64,000 bases of DNA from Solibacteraceae bacterium (lineage in GTDB: Bacteria; Acidobacteriota; Terriglobia; Bryobacterales; Bryobacteraceae), in NCBI GenBank assembly GCA_021324015.1, contig JAJPJX010000060.1, positions 62,001 through 126,000 on the forward strand, given 5' to 3'. Under the pieces are notes generated by a model, which was not told the DNA's origin, did no database searches, and saw only the letters and a list, made by a program, of their open reading frames with translations. Every line of letters begins with the position of its first letter. Position 1 is the stretch's first letter. A program made the translations under genes and the position numbers. Positions 55,387-63,182 of the stretch are shown here, in pieces.

Positions 55387-57117
55387 TTAGTTCTTGATCT
55401 CCGCGAGGATCGAGTCGATGATGTTCTGGCGCTTTGCGAGCGCCCGGATCACCTTCACGTCCACCGTGTTCCTCGCGACAAGGTGGATATGCGTTACCGG
55501 CCTCTCCTGGCCAGGCCGGTGAGTACGCTTCTTGGCCTGCTCATACTTCTCCAGGCGGAAACCGATGGAATAGAAAATCGAGTACCGGGCGCGGGTGCAA
55601 TCGACGCCCTCGCCGCCACTGTCGATCTGCGCGACGAGGACCTGCGCCCCACCGTCCTGCCAGAGTTTCAACTCATCGCGGCGGCCGGAGATCTCCAGCG
55701 TGGTGAATCCGTTGGCCGCGCAGACCTCGTGAACGCCGTCCATGTCCTTGTGGAAGCGGCACCAGATAACGACCGGCTCTCCGGAGGCCTCGAAGGCGTC
55801 CGTCCGATCCGCGCCAATGTCCTCCAGGGTGTCGGCCAGCAGCTTCAGCTTGCTCGAATCAACCCGCTGCGGTTCGCCGTCGTCGGTGGGCACGCAGCCT
55901 CCAGTCACTTGCTGGAGGCGCAAGAGCTTCACCATCGCGTTGGCCGCCGTTACCGTGCCATCCTTCACGCGCGCCACGAAGTCCTCGTCGAGATCCTTGT
56001 AGATTCGGGCGGCCTCGCCGGTGAGCGCGCAGTAATACGTGACCTCGGTCGCGGGCGGCAGGTCCAGGACCTCCGGCCCCACACGGAACGTGATCCGGCT
56101 CATCAGGCGTTCGAGATCCTCGACGTTCTGATAGCCGGTGATCTGCTTACGCTGATACCCGCCCATGACCGCGTACTTGGCGCGGAACGCCGTAAAGGAC
56201 GGGCCGAAGATGGTCACGTCCAGGAAGCGGAAGATCGCGTAAATGTCCATCGGGCCGTGGGGCATCGGCGTGCCGGTAAGCGCCACACGGTATGCGGCGC
56301 GCGTGCGCAGCCGCTTGAACTCCAGGGACGCCTTGCCACTCGGGCTCTTGATCCGGTGCGCCTCGTCCGCGATGAGGAAGTCCCACCACTGCTTCTCCAT
56401 CCACGTCGCCATTGGGTCGCGCCAAGCGGCGTCGTAATTGACGACCATGATGAAAGGCCTGCCGAGCGTGTCGGCGAGCGCCATCTTCTCCTGCGCCAGC
56501 TTCGTCTTGTCCGCGACCGATCCAACCTCGTCGTCGAGCGCGACGACAATCAACTCGATGCCCACGTGCCGCGCCAACTGCGCCAACCACACCTGGATCA
56601 CGCGCAAGGGGCAGAACACAATCACGTGGGGCGGCTTCTTGCTCTCGGCGCGGCGGTCCTGCAATGCCAGCAAGAGCATGCAGGCCACGAGGCTCTTGCC
56701 CGTGCCCATGCCCATCGCCAGCAGGATGCCGTGCATGCCCGCCGCGAAGTGGTCGAGGCAGAACTTGAAGGCGGCCATCTGGTGCCGCCATGGCTTTGTC
56801 AGCAGGCCCGCCGGCAGGGTAATCTCCGGCTCCGGCACGACCACGGGCGCGATGGAAGGAGCGGGCACCGCGCCCGTGGCAGGAGGCGGGGGGACGAGGA
56901 CCCCGGTGCCGGAAGTCAATGCATCGAACTCGGGCGTCGTCTGGATATTCCGCAGCGCGGTGCGCAGCAGGCGCGCGTAATCCGTGGTCGCCGGGAAGAA
57001 GTACGACTGGCCATTGCTGGCGATCCGCGCGCCAAGGCGGATACAGGTCAGCATGTTGGCCAGGGACGGCTCGACGCGGATGCTACCGGACTCGACGCTC
57101 ACGAGCGTGTCGTTCAC
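55387..57117 (-). CDS. SNF2-family (SF2) helicase/ATPase
   Basis: A 576-residue protein from GTG 57117, overlapping the upstream stop as GTGA. Walker A GMGTGKS (136-142), DEAH (251-254), VALTGTPMPHGP and the C-terminal VAQIDSGGEGVDC, RTHRPGQERPV cover the SNF2 motifs I-VI. The N-terminal 110 residues are a Pro-rich extension. Likely remodels or translocates on DNA in phage replication or recombination. Second of the two helicases of the early operon. Confidence 0.9.
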   Translation of the reverse strand: MNDTLVSVESGSIRVEPSLANMLTCIRLGARIASNGQSYFFPATTDYARLLRTALRNIQTTPEFDALTSGTGVLVPPPPATGAVPAPSIAPVVVPEPEITLPAGLLTKPWRHQMAAFKFCLDHFAAGMHGILLAMGMGTGKSLVACMLLLALQDRRAESKKPPHVIVFCPLRVIQVWLAQLARHVGIELIVVALDDEVGSVADKTKLAQEKMALADTLGRPFIMVVNYDAAWRDPMATWMEKQWWDFLIADEAHRIKSPSGKASLEFKRLRTRAAYRVALTGTPMPHGPMDIYAIFRFLDVTIFGPSFTAFRAKYAVMGGYQRKQITGYQNVEDLERLMSRITFRVGPEVLDLPPATEVTYYCALTGEAARIYKDLDEDFVARVKDGTVTAANAMVKLLRLQQVTGGCVPTDDGEPQRVDSSKLKLLADTLEDIGADRTDAFEASGEPVVIWCRFHKDMDGVHEVCAANGFTTLEISGRRDELKLWQDGGAQVLVAQIDSGGEGVDCTRARYSIFYSIGFRLEKYEQAKKRTHRPGQERPVTHIHLVARNTVDVKVIRALAKRQNIIDSILAEIKN

Positions 57118-57353
57118 GCAGCATCCTCCTGCAACAACGCCAGGCGGCGCATGGCCTCGCGCTTGATGCGCTCCATGGGCGCGGACACAAAGTCGCCGTC
57201 GCAGTACTTGTACGCGCTCGTGAGCGAGCGCGCCTTGCCGCCGTACTCCGGCTCGGCGCTTACCGCGACCATCATCTGCGGCAGGCCGCCGTGATCGCGC
57301 CGCCGCTTCCTGCCGTTGCTGGACACACGTTTCCTGTACTTCGGTTTCGCCAT
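57114..57353 (-). CDS. Small basic early protein
   Basis: A 79-residue protein from ATG 57353 with GAGAGGAA before it. Starts MAKPKYRKRVSSNGRKRRRD, highly basic, with a helical C-terminus (MERIKREAMRRLALLQEDAA). First gene of the early operon, 126 bases downstream of a likely promoter. Probably nucleic-acid binding. Confidence 0.6.
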   Translation of the reverse strand: MAKPKYRKRVSSNGRKRRRDHGGLPQMMVAVSAEPEYGGKARSLTSAYKYCDGDFVSAPMERIKREAMRRLALLQEDAA

Positions 57354-57738
57354 GTTCCTCTCGCCGTTTTGTCGTGCAGACACACCTCGGGCGCACACGT
57401 TGAGCTGCGGGGTTCGAGGCTCCGTTCGCCTCGCGGTGCGACCGGCCCGAAGCGGGCTGCGATCTAAACTACAAATCGAAAATAATCTGTAGCCGAATCG
57501 CGGTCAAGATGCGTATCGAAGCGTACTACGCACGTTTCCGCGCATATCGCTGAGATGCAACGCGATATAGTACGACCTCAACCCCCGTGTTGTAGTACAA
57601 GATCGGACACTCTCTTTTTGGGCCTTATTGGTGTGCTTTGTAAGCGGAGCGAAACAGAGGAGTTACTGCGTGCGGAGGGAAACACAACAGCAGGCCGCCA
57701 AGCCGGGGGTATGTGGACGGGCGGCCCGCTGGGGAAGG
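57354..57738. other. Control region between early and lysis operons
   Basis: No gene with plausible composition. Contains the promoter at 57479-57507, an inverted repeat ATATCGC (57544-57550)/GCGATAT (57562-57568), and TAGTAC at 57568 and 57593 with the reverse GTACTA at 57523. These may be operators for the early promoter. Confidence 0.5.
57479..57507 (-). promoter_or_regulatory. Sigma-70-like early promoter
   Basis: On the minus strand TTGACC (57507-57502) and TATTTT (57484-57479) are separated by 17 bases. It points into the early operon and leaves a leader of about 120 bases before the first ATG at 57353. An AT-rich stretch follows. Confidence 0.65.
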
Positions 57739-58074
57739 TCATTCCTGGGACTCGATGGTACTCACGATCCGGGCATGCCGATGCTCGCATCGTTCGTCGA
57801 TGTGGTCGAGCCTCGCGGTGAGGATCGACATCTCGCGCCCGATGCCAGAGCGGATTTCCAGGATGAGTTTCTCGCTGACATACTTGCCATTGATCGCCGC
57901 CAGCACCTCGTCCTTCCACGTGACGAACTGCTTCAACAACTCGGCCTTGAGCGTGGCGGCGTCTGCTTCCAGCTTCGCTTGCACGGCGGCCAGGCGCAGG
58001 CCGACGTACACGTTGATCGCCACCGACACGATGCCGATCACGGAGATGATGACGGTCCATTCCTGTGCGGTCAC
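57739..58074 (-). CDS. Holin-like or lysis-associated protein with N-terminal membrane helix
   Basis: A 111-residue protein from GTG 58074 (GTGA overlap). One hydrophobic helix VTAQEWTVIISVIGIVSVAI opens the protein, followed by an alpha-helical coiled section (VQAKLEADAATLKAELLKQF) with conserved KYVSEKLI. It lies in the block after the endolysin and the 61-residue membrane protein, so a role in lysis or a membrane anchor is plausible. Confidence 0.58.
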   Translation of the reverse strand: MTAQEWTVIISVIGIVSVAINVYVGLRLAAVQAKLEADAATLKAELLKQFVTWKDEVLAAINGKYVSEKLILEIRSGIGREMSILTARLDHIDERCEHRHARIVSTIESQE

Positions 58075-58256
58075 TTTGGAGGTTCCTCCGGTCTGCGCCC
58101 GACCATGCTGCGGCCCAGCACGCCGAGCGCGAACGGAATCAAGTCCTCGCCCTTGGGCACGTGCAACACCCACAGCCCCGCGCCCATCGCGATGAGGATG
58201 AGGCAGACCACCACGTGGCCTGCCTCGCGTTCAAGGAAGTCGGCGCGGATCGACAT
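58071..58256 (-). CDS. Holin candidate, two transmembrane segments
   Basis: A 61-residue protein: a short N-terminus MSIRADFLEREAGHV, helices VVVCLILIAMGAGLWVLHV and IPFALGVLGRSMVG, then a basic, proline-rich tail. Size, topology and position after the endolysin block fit a class II holin. No specific family match is claimed. Confidence 0.58.
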   Translation of the reverse strand: MSIRADFLEREAGHVVVCLILIAMGAGLWVLHVPKGEDLIPFALGVLGRSMVGRRPEEPPK

Positions 58257-58259
58257 GGC

Positions 58260-58760
58260 TTACTTCGCGGTGCTTTGGAACGTGTAGCCGATCTGCGCGT
58301 GGAACCACGGCTGCCAGCCCGGATTGACGGGCGAGTAAATCTCCCTGGCCGCCAGCGTGAAGCTCCAGTTGGGTGCGCGCGCCGGGTGGAACGTGATGCC
58401 GCCGCCGAGCGTACCCGCCAGCCCAACCGCCGATCCGGTGACCGCCGCGCCGCCCTGCCCCAGGACGAACAGATCCACCTTCATCGCGGAAGATCCTGCG
58501 CTCGCGACCACCTGCCGCACGCCGGTGGAGGTCGAGTACACGAGGTTCTTCGGGTCCTTCACGGAGCCGCGCACCTCGAATCCGGTGAGCGAGCACGTGC
58601 TGGCGCTCGCGTTGCAAATGCCGATGGCGAGGTTGCCCGCGCCGAACGGCGCGGTGGTGTACAGACTCGGGCCGGCGCCCACGTAAATCGTCTGTGCGAA
58701 CGCTCCGGTTGCCAGCAGCAACACCAGGAGCGAGAAGAGACACGTCTTGAGTCGAATCAT
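58260..58760 (-). CDS. Signal-peptide outer-membrane barrel-like protein
   Basis: A 166-residue protein with a classical signal peptide, MIRLKTCLFSLLVLLLATGA, cleavage after AFA. The mature part has alternating short hydrophobic/aromatic strands (TIYVGAGPSLYTTAP, GGGITFHPARAPNWSFTLA, WFHAQIGYTFQSTAK), compatible with an eight-strand outer-membrane barrel. Phage-encoded barrels can block superinfection or help lysis. The last strand ends close to an aromatic residue. Function is inferred. Confidence 0.58.
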   Translation of the reverse strand: MIRLKTCLFSLLVLLLATGAFAQTIYVGAGPSLYTTAPFGAGNLAIGICNASASTCSLTGFEVRGSVKDPKNLVYSTSTGVRQVVASAGSSAMKVDLFVLGQGGAAVTGSAVGLAGTLGGGITFHPARAPNWSFTLAAREIYSPVNPGWQPWFHAQIGYTFQSTAK

Positions 58761-58802
58761 ACTGCTCTCATTTCTGCCCGGAGATCGCCGGGCGCGAGTT
58801 GA

Positions 58803-59072
58803 TTAGCGGTCCTGGACCTGGACGATGAACGACCTCTCGTCGGTCCTGCCCGCCTGCGTGGTGATCCTGTTCGTCACCGTGTACGATGCGCCCACAGACC
58901 CCCCCGACAGCCACACGGTGGCTTGGGTCGGCGTGTTCGCCTCGTCGCTGGCGGTGAGGCCCGTGGGGTTAACTGCCCACTCGCTCTCATCGATCTGGTC
59001 GCCCGCCAGCCACTTCGACCAGTCGATCGCATAATCGAGAACCGCATTGGGGTCCTTCGTGAAAGTCATCAT
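58803..59072 (-). CDS. Small Ig-like virion protein, fibre module copy 2
   Basis: An 89-residue protein (MMTFTKDPNAVLDYAIDWSK) with the same landmarks as 5259-5528: MTFTKDP, WLAGDQI, ATVWLSGG and VTNRI. Start overlaps the previous stop as ATGATG. About half of the residues are the same as in copy 1 when aligned by eye. Second copy of the same role, next to the lysis genes instead of the tail hub. Confidence 0.72.
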   Translation of the reverse strand: MMTFTKDPNAVLDYAIDWSKWLAGDQIDESEWAVNPTGLTASDEANTPTQATVWLSGGSVGASYTVTNRITTQAGRTDERSFIVQVQDR

Positions 59073-59575
59073 GCTGCGATCCTCCTGGGTTCCGCAGGCA
59101 CCACCACGATCCGCGTCTCCCCGTCTGCTGCTACGCACCGGATCTCGCGGTCAACCACGACCGAGCGAGCGTCCGTGGCGGCCACGGCGCGGATCTCGTA
59201 CGGCACCACGACGATGCGGATGCCGGGCGTCGAGACAGTGCGACGGATCGTCTCCAGGACGCCGAGCGCGCTAGAGGAGCCGAGGACCACACCCGCCAGC
59301 GAGCGCACGCGTGCCAGGCGCGCGGAGGCCGCCGACGACCCGGCAGCCAGCGCGCGCATGGCGTGGTACGCCCGGAACGCACCAGAGGTGGTCCCCTGGC
59401 CGAGCGCCGCCCGCGCCAGGAGACTGCGGATTCGGATGATGCGGCCGGACACGGACGACGTGCCGGGCGCATCACCCGCCAGGGACCGGAGCGCCGTGAG
59501 TTGCGCGCCAGCCGCGCTCTGGCCGAGGACGGCTCCGGCCAGAGCGCGCGTGTTGTTGAACAGCAGCAGGAGCAT
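59069..59575 (-). CDS. LAG-repeat virion protein, fibre module copy 2
   Basis: A 168-residue protein starting MLLLLFNNTRALAGAVLG, with the same repeat core (R.LAG...G.SS..A.LARVRSLAG) in about four to five units, and a C-terminal beta-like section (IRIVVVPYEIRAVAATDARS). Copy of the 5525-6151 protein with fewer repeats. Its repeat number has changed between copies, a sign of unequal expansion or contraction. Confidence 0.63.
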   Translation of the reverse strand: MLLLLFNNTRALAGAVLGQSAAGAQLTALRSLAGDAPGTSSVSGRIIRIRSLLARAALGQGTTSGAFRAYHAMRALAAGSSAASARLARVRSLAGVVLGSSSALGVLETIRRTVSTPGIRIVVVPYEIRAVAATDARSVVVDREIRCVAADGETRIVVVPAEPRRIAA

Positions 59576-59592
59576 GGTGCCCTACGGCGTGA

Positions 59593-60369
59593 CTACCGCT
59601 CCCACCAGCCCATCTCCAACTCGAACGACAGGCCGGTCGTCGCGTTGCCGGGGAACCACGTATACAGCGTGAGCGCGGAGTTGGGGCCGAGGATCACGGG
59701 CGGGATGCAGCTAACCCGGCGACCGGGGCACACGGCTTCCGCCGCCGTCAGACCGGGATACGGGCCGGGATCGGCGGTGCCGCAGACGAGCACCATCTCC
59801 TCGCCGACGACGGGGATGCCGCCCATGCTGGCGTTCGCCACGACGCGCGCCGAACCCGAGGACGCCGTGAGCACCGAGACGGTCGCGCTGTTCTGCGCAT
59901 TGACAGAGCAGACGGACTGCGTGGCCACGTCGGAGTTGGGCGAGGTCGGCGTGAGCGCCAGCGTGTTGTTGGTCGAGAGCGTGCGGAGCTGCGGGTCCGT
60001 CTTGATCGCGAACCGCACGCCGGTCGCGGTCGCCGGGACCACGGTGCAGATCAGCTTGATGTAATCCAGGTACATGCGCTTGCCGAAGGGGTTGGCCTTC
60101 GAGTCGTTGTTCTGGACATACAGCAGGGGCGCGGTGTCCAAGAACGCAGCCTGGATGTTGTACGCCTGGCCCGTACCGGGCGTCACGGTGGTGGCGATGA
60201 AGTACGAGCCTTCATCGGCCAGCAGGTGCTTGGTCGGCACGAGCGACATGACGTACTGCTCGCCGTACCGGCCGCCACGGACGTTCGTGACCGGGGCCTT
60301 CTGATCCGCCTGCGGCGAGGGGATCGCCCTGGCGGGCGTCCAGAGTTGATTGACATCGATTCCGGGCAT
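59593..60369 (-). CDS. Beta-rich virion protein, module copy 2 variable slot
   Basis: A 258-residue protein from ATG 60369 with AGGAG upstream (MPGIDVNQLWTPARAIPSPQ). Contains PVTNVRGGRYGEQYVMSLVP and YLDYIKLICTVVPATATGVR. It occupies the slot of the 513-residue protein at 6156-7697 but shares no obvious sequence with it. Tail-fibre tip or receptor-binding roles are possible. Confidence 0.6.
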   Translation of the reverse strand: MPGIDVNQLWTPARAIPSPQADQKAPVTNVRGGRYGEQYVMSLVPTKHLLADEGSYFIATTVTPGTGQAYNIQAAFLDTAPLLYVQNNDSKANPFGKRMYLDYIKLICTVVPATATGVRFAIKTDPQLRTLSTNNTLALTPTSPNSDVATQSVCSVNAQNSATVSVLTASSGSARVVANASMGGIPVVGEEMVLVCGTADPGPYPGLTAAEAVCPGRRVSCIPPVILGPNSALTLYTWFPGNATTGLSFELEMGWWER

Positions 60370-60391
60370 CGGTTGTTCTCCTTTCGAGTGA

Positions 60392-61564
60392 CTACTGAAC
60401 AGGCAGACTGGCAGGCACCACACCGCCCTTGATATCGAGAGCGTCCGTGCCAGCGAGGGCCTGCAAGATCAAAAGCAAGAGAGCGTTCGTCTCACGAAGT
60501 TCCTGGCGAAGCAGGGTGATCGTGGAGTCGGCGACCTGAAGGACGCCGGTCGTGTCCGTGAGGAGCGCTCTGGCAGTGCCAGCGGTATTAGGGTTCGGCG
60601 CGGCATAAGACGGGCTGACCGTGAAAAGGCCGTCCGCGCCAGCGATCAACAGGAACGTGGGCTGGTTCGTGGTTTGCCCGTTGAGCGCCGCATTGTCGAG
60701 CGCAGCCGTCAACTGGCGCGCGAAACCCGAGGACGTACCGTCGCCGCCGACGACCGGCACCATCAAGGTGCTCCCGAGGGCCGCCCCAATGGTCAGCGGT
60801 CCAAGGATGGTCGGACGCCCACTCGCATCGACTCCGAGGGCGACGGGATTGCCGCCCGACATGCCGTGCGCCACGACAGAGGGCGTCGGCTCCGTGGCAT
60901 TCGTGTACCGGCTGGCCTGCAACTGCGCCAGCCCCGAGGTGAATGCGGTCACGCGGACCCGGAAGTATGCGAAGCCCGAGAGCATGAAATCCCACGCGAC
61001 GTTGATCGCGTTGATCGCGGGGTTGCTGTCGATCTGGCCGTTGGTCGTCCTGCAACCGGCCACGGTGACCCACGGGCCGAGAACCGGATCGGCGACCGTC
61101 GCCTCGAAGATGATGGTGAGGTTGTACGTGCCAGAAACCTGGAGCGTCAGCCCGTTCGCACCCGCCAGCGGGATCGGACCCCAGATCGCGCCGTTGGCGC
61201 CCAGCGCGCCGCCGAGGAGCGGAAGGTTGGCCGAGGCGATGGGCAGCGGATCGTGATCGCTGGCCAGCACCACCGGGACGCAACTGCCCGACTGCGAGCG
61301 CCCCTGGTGAACGATGCGGACGTGGAGCACCTCATCCGGGCCGTTAACAACCTTGACGCTCGCGGCCCCGGTCTTCAGGTCCTCGATATCGGCCTCGGTG
61401 ACATACGTTTGGAGAGATCCCTGCCCATCGCTCTGGATGGGGCTGCTCGATCCCTCCGTGCCGTCCATCAATTTCACGCGCTGGTAATGCGCGCCGGTGT
61501 TCGGGTCCTGGTCGGTCGCGATGACCGCACCCTGGCCGGGACTAATCGGGATATTGTCGGGCAT
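60392..61564 (-). CDS. ATDQ-domain virion protein with long C-terminal fibre, module copy 2
   Basis: A 390-residue protein beginning MPDNIPISPGQGAVIATDQD, sharing the ATDQ and HYQRVKLMDGTEG region with 7698-8117. The long extension is beta-rich (NGLTLQVSGTYNLTIIFEAT, FMLSGFAYFRVRVTAFTSGL) and ends in LLLLILQALAGTDALDIKGG. Compared with copy 1 this protein is over 250 residues longer, so module 2 may present the longer fibre. Structural by synteny. Confidence 0.65.
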   Translation of the reverse strand: MPDNIPISPGQGAVIATDQDPNTGAHYQRVKLMDGTEGSSSPIQSDGQGSLQTYVTEADIEDLKTGAASVKVVNGPDEVLHVRIVHQGRSQSGSCVPVVLASDHDPLPIASANLPLLGGALGANGAIWGPIPLAGANGLTLQVSGTYNLTIIFEATVADPVLGPWVTVAGCRTTNGQIDSNPAINAINVAWDFMLSGFAYFRVRVTAFTSGLAQLQASRYTNATEPTPSVVAHGMSGGNPVALGVDASGRPTILGPLTIGAALGSTLMVPVVGGDGTSSGFARQLTAALDNAALNGQTTNQPTFLLIAGADGLFTVSPSYAAPNPNTAGTARALLTDTTGVLQVADSTITLLRQELRETNALLLLILQALAGTDALDIKGGVVPASLPVQ

Positions 61565-61567
61565 GGG

Positions 61568-61969
61568 CTAGTCCTCCTCGACCGCGAGCGAGCCCGGCGC
61601 GAACTGGCCGAAGTCGCCCTGCTGCACTGTCTTGGGCGTCGTGAGCGTGTTCCAGTACAGTAGATTGCCGTTGGTCAGCGCGTCGAAGATGCCGAACGCG
61701 ACCGCTTGGAGCCAGTCGGCGGATGCGGGGCCGAACTGGAGATTGTTGGTGTTCGCGATCTTGCGCTGGTTCGCGGAGTCGCCCGCACCGGGCGCACCGA
61801 AGGTGGTGGCCTGGCGGGCGTATCCGCTGGCGGTGAGTTCCGTTCCCGCCGATCCGTCGTCGCCGGGCGCGACCGAGAACAGGGCGACGTACGGCGTGAC
61901 GCCGGGCAGGTCGTCGCCGTTCAGCACGTTGAGCACGGCGTCGGAGTAAGCGTGCGATTTTCCGGGCAT
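61568..61969 (-). CDS. Conserved virion protein (MPGKS family), module copy 2
   Basis: A 133-residue protein, MPGKSHAYSDAVLNVLNGDD at the start and GDFGQFAPGSLAVEED at the end. Nearly the same length as 8122-8520 with many identical segments (VTPYV, FSVAP, TNNLQFGPA, NGNLLYWN, TTPKTV). Clearly a paralogue, evidence for duplication of the complete fibre module. Confidence 0.72.
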   Translation of the reverse strand: MPGKSHAYSDAVLNVLNGDDLPGVTPYVALFSVAPGDDGSAGTELTASGYARQATTFGAPGAGDSANQRKIANTNNLQFGPASADWLQAVAFGIFDALTNGNLLYWNTLTTPKTVQQGDFGQFAPGSLAVEED

Positions 61970-61984
61970 ACTGTGAGTCCTCCT

Positions 61985-62683
61985 CTACATCGCGTGGGCC
62001 GCGCCGTAAGCCACAAGCCAGAGCGCGGACTTGATCTTCTGCCACGTAGTCTTTGGCTTCACGAAGGCGCTCGTGGCGGTGTGAACATCGGCGGTGATCC
62101 CCGCGATGTTGTCGCCGTTCCTCACCGCAGCATCGGCGAGCTTCGGCGCGGCCTTGCCAGCCGCCTCGGACGCCTCCGCGACGCCACGCGCGGCAACGGT
62201 CGCAGATTCGACGGACGCCTTCACGTCCCAATACAGGTCGTCCCAGGAGTCGCGCAGGTCCTGCACCGTGCTTTGAGCTTCCTTAAGCGTCGGTTTAAGA
62301 TCCTCACGCACCCCCGCGAGAGTGCCGTTGGCCGTCGCCAGTTGAGCGTTCGCGTCGGCCACAACGGTATTGGTCGTCGCGAGCAGCGTGTCCACGCGCG
62401 CCAGCACATCGCCCGAGCGCCGGTCCAGGATCATGAGCGCCCGGTCCACCTTCGCCTGTGCATCGCCAGCCTGGGAGTTGACGGCGGCCAGCAACTCCCG
62501 GCGCGTGGCCGCGATCTCGCCGACCAGGGCGGCGCGTGTGGTCTGGACCTCGGTAGAAACGGCCCCCGGCAACGCACGGGCGGCCTGTGTGGCGGCGTGG
62601 AGGAGGAGGATAGCCTGTACCGCCACCCCGGTCAGGGCGGCCAACAGGGCGCACGACAACGCCACCCGCAACTTAAGCCACAT
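61985..62683 (-). CDS. Membrane-anchored coiled-coil protein of the lysis block
   Basis: A 232-residue protein from ATG 62683. Begins MWLKLRVALSCALLAALTGV, a membrane anchor or signal, then a long Ala-rich coiled coil with repeated VDRALM.LD..SGDVLARV patterns, and a short hydrophobic C-terminal section (IKSALWLVAYGAAHAM). It overlaps the end of the endolysin by 11 bases, so it could be a spanin-like or lysis-regulating protein, but it has no lipobox and no sequence match to known spanins. Confidence 0.58.
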   Translation of the reverse strand: MWLKLRVALSCALLAALTGVAVQAILLLHAATQAARALPGAVSTEVQTTRAALVGEIAATRRELLAAVNSQAGDAQAKVDRALMILDRRSGDVLARVDTLLATTNTVVADANAQLATANGTLAGVREDLKPTLKEAQSTVQDLRDSWDDLYWDVKASVESATVAARGVAEASEAAGKAAPKLADAAVRNGDNIAGITADVHTATSAFVKPKTTWQKIKSALWLVAYGAAHAM

Positions 62684-63161
62684 GGGTCTGCTCCTGGCGC
62701 GCGGCGGCAATGGCCTGCGCCACGTTCGCCTGGCCCGCGATTTGCGACACCAAGCTGGCGTAATGCGGGTCCGTGGCATACGTCTTGGCGACCGCCGCAA
62801 TCAGACCGTGCAGATCGCGCCCGGCCTGGTACGTCTGCCACGCCGCCCGGTACGGCGACCCCTGCGTGATGAGCCACGCGAAGTCCTTGCAGGATTCGGC
62901 CAACGACGGGTAATCGGCGAACGCGAGATCCATCTTCACGCGCTCGCCATCCACGACCTCGGTGGTCGTCACCGTGCAGCACATCATGTGGCGGGGAGCC
63001 ATCTTGATTCCGAAATAGTTCGCATGGCCCACGGGCTTGACGCCCCACTGGGATTCGGTCGCCCACTGCGCGATCAACAACGCCGCAGGGCATCCGGTCT
63101 GCGCTTCGAGCGCAACGGCAATGTGCGCGACTTCATGAAGCCGCGCGTCGCGGTCATCCAT
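62673..63161 (-). CDS. Endolysin, glucosaminidase (FlgJ-like) type
   Basis: A 162-residue protein from ATG 63161, chosen because GAGG precedes it (GTG 63167 is possible). VALEAQTGCPAALLIAQWAT then ESQWGVKPVGHANYFGIKMA is the glucosaminidase core with catalytic E36, followed by AFADYPSLAESCKDFAWLIT and YPRYA-like repeats typical of this family. It cleaves peptidoglycan glycan strands. No signal peptide, so release needs a holin, consistent with the small membrane genes downstream. Confidence 0.82.
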   Translation of the reverse strand: MDDRDARLHEVAHIAVALEAQTGCPAALLIAQWATESQWGVKPVGHANYFGIKMAPRHMMCCTVTTTEVVDGERVKMDLAFADYPSLAESCKDFAWLITQGSPYRAAWQTYQAGRDLHGLIAAVAKTYATDPHYASLVSQIAGQANVAQAIAAARQEQTHVA

Positions 63162-63182
63162 AAGCACCTCGTTGGTTTGGGA

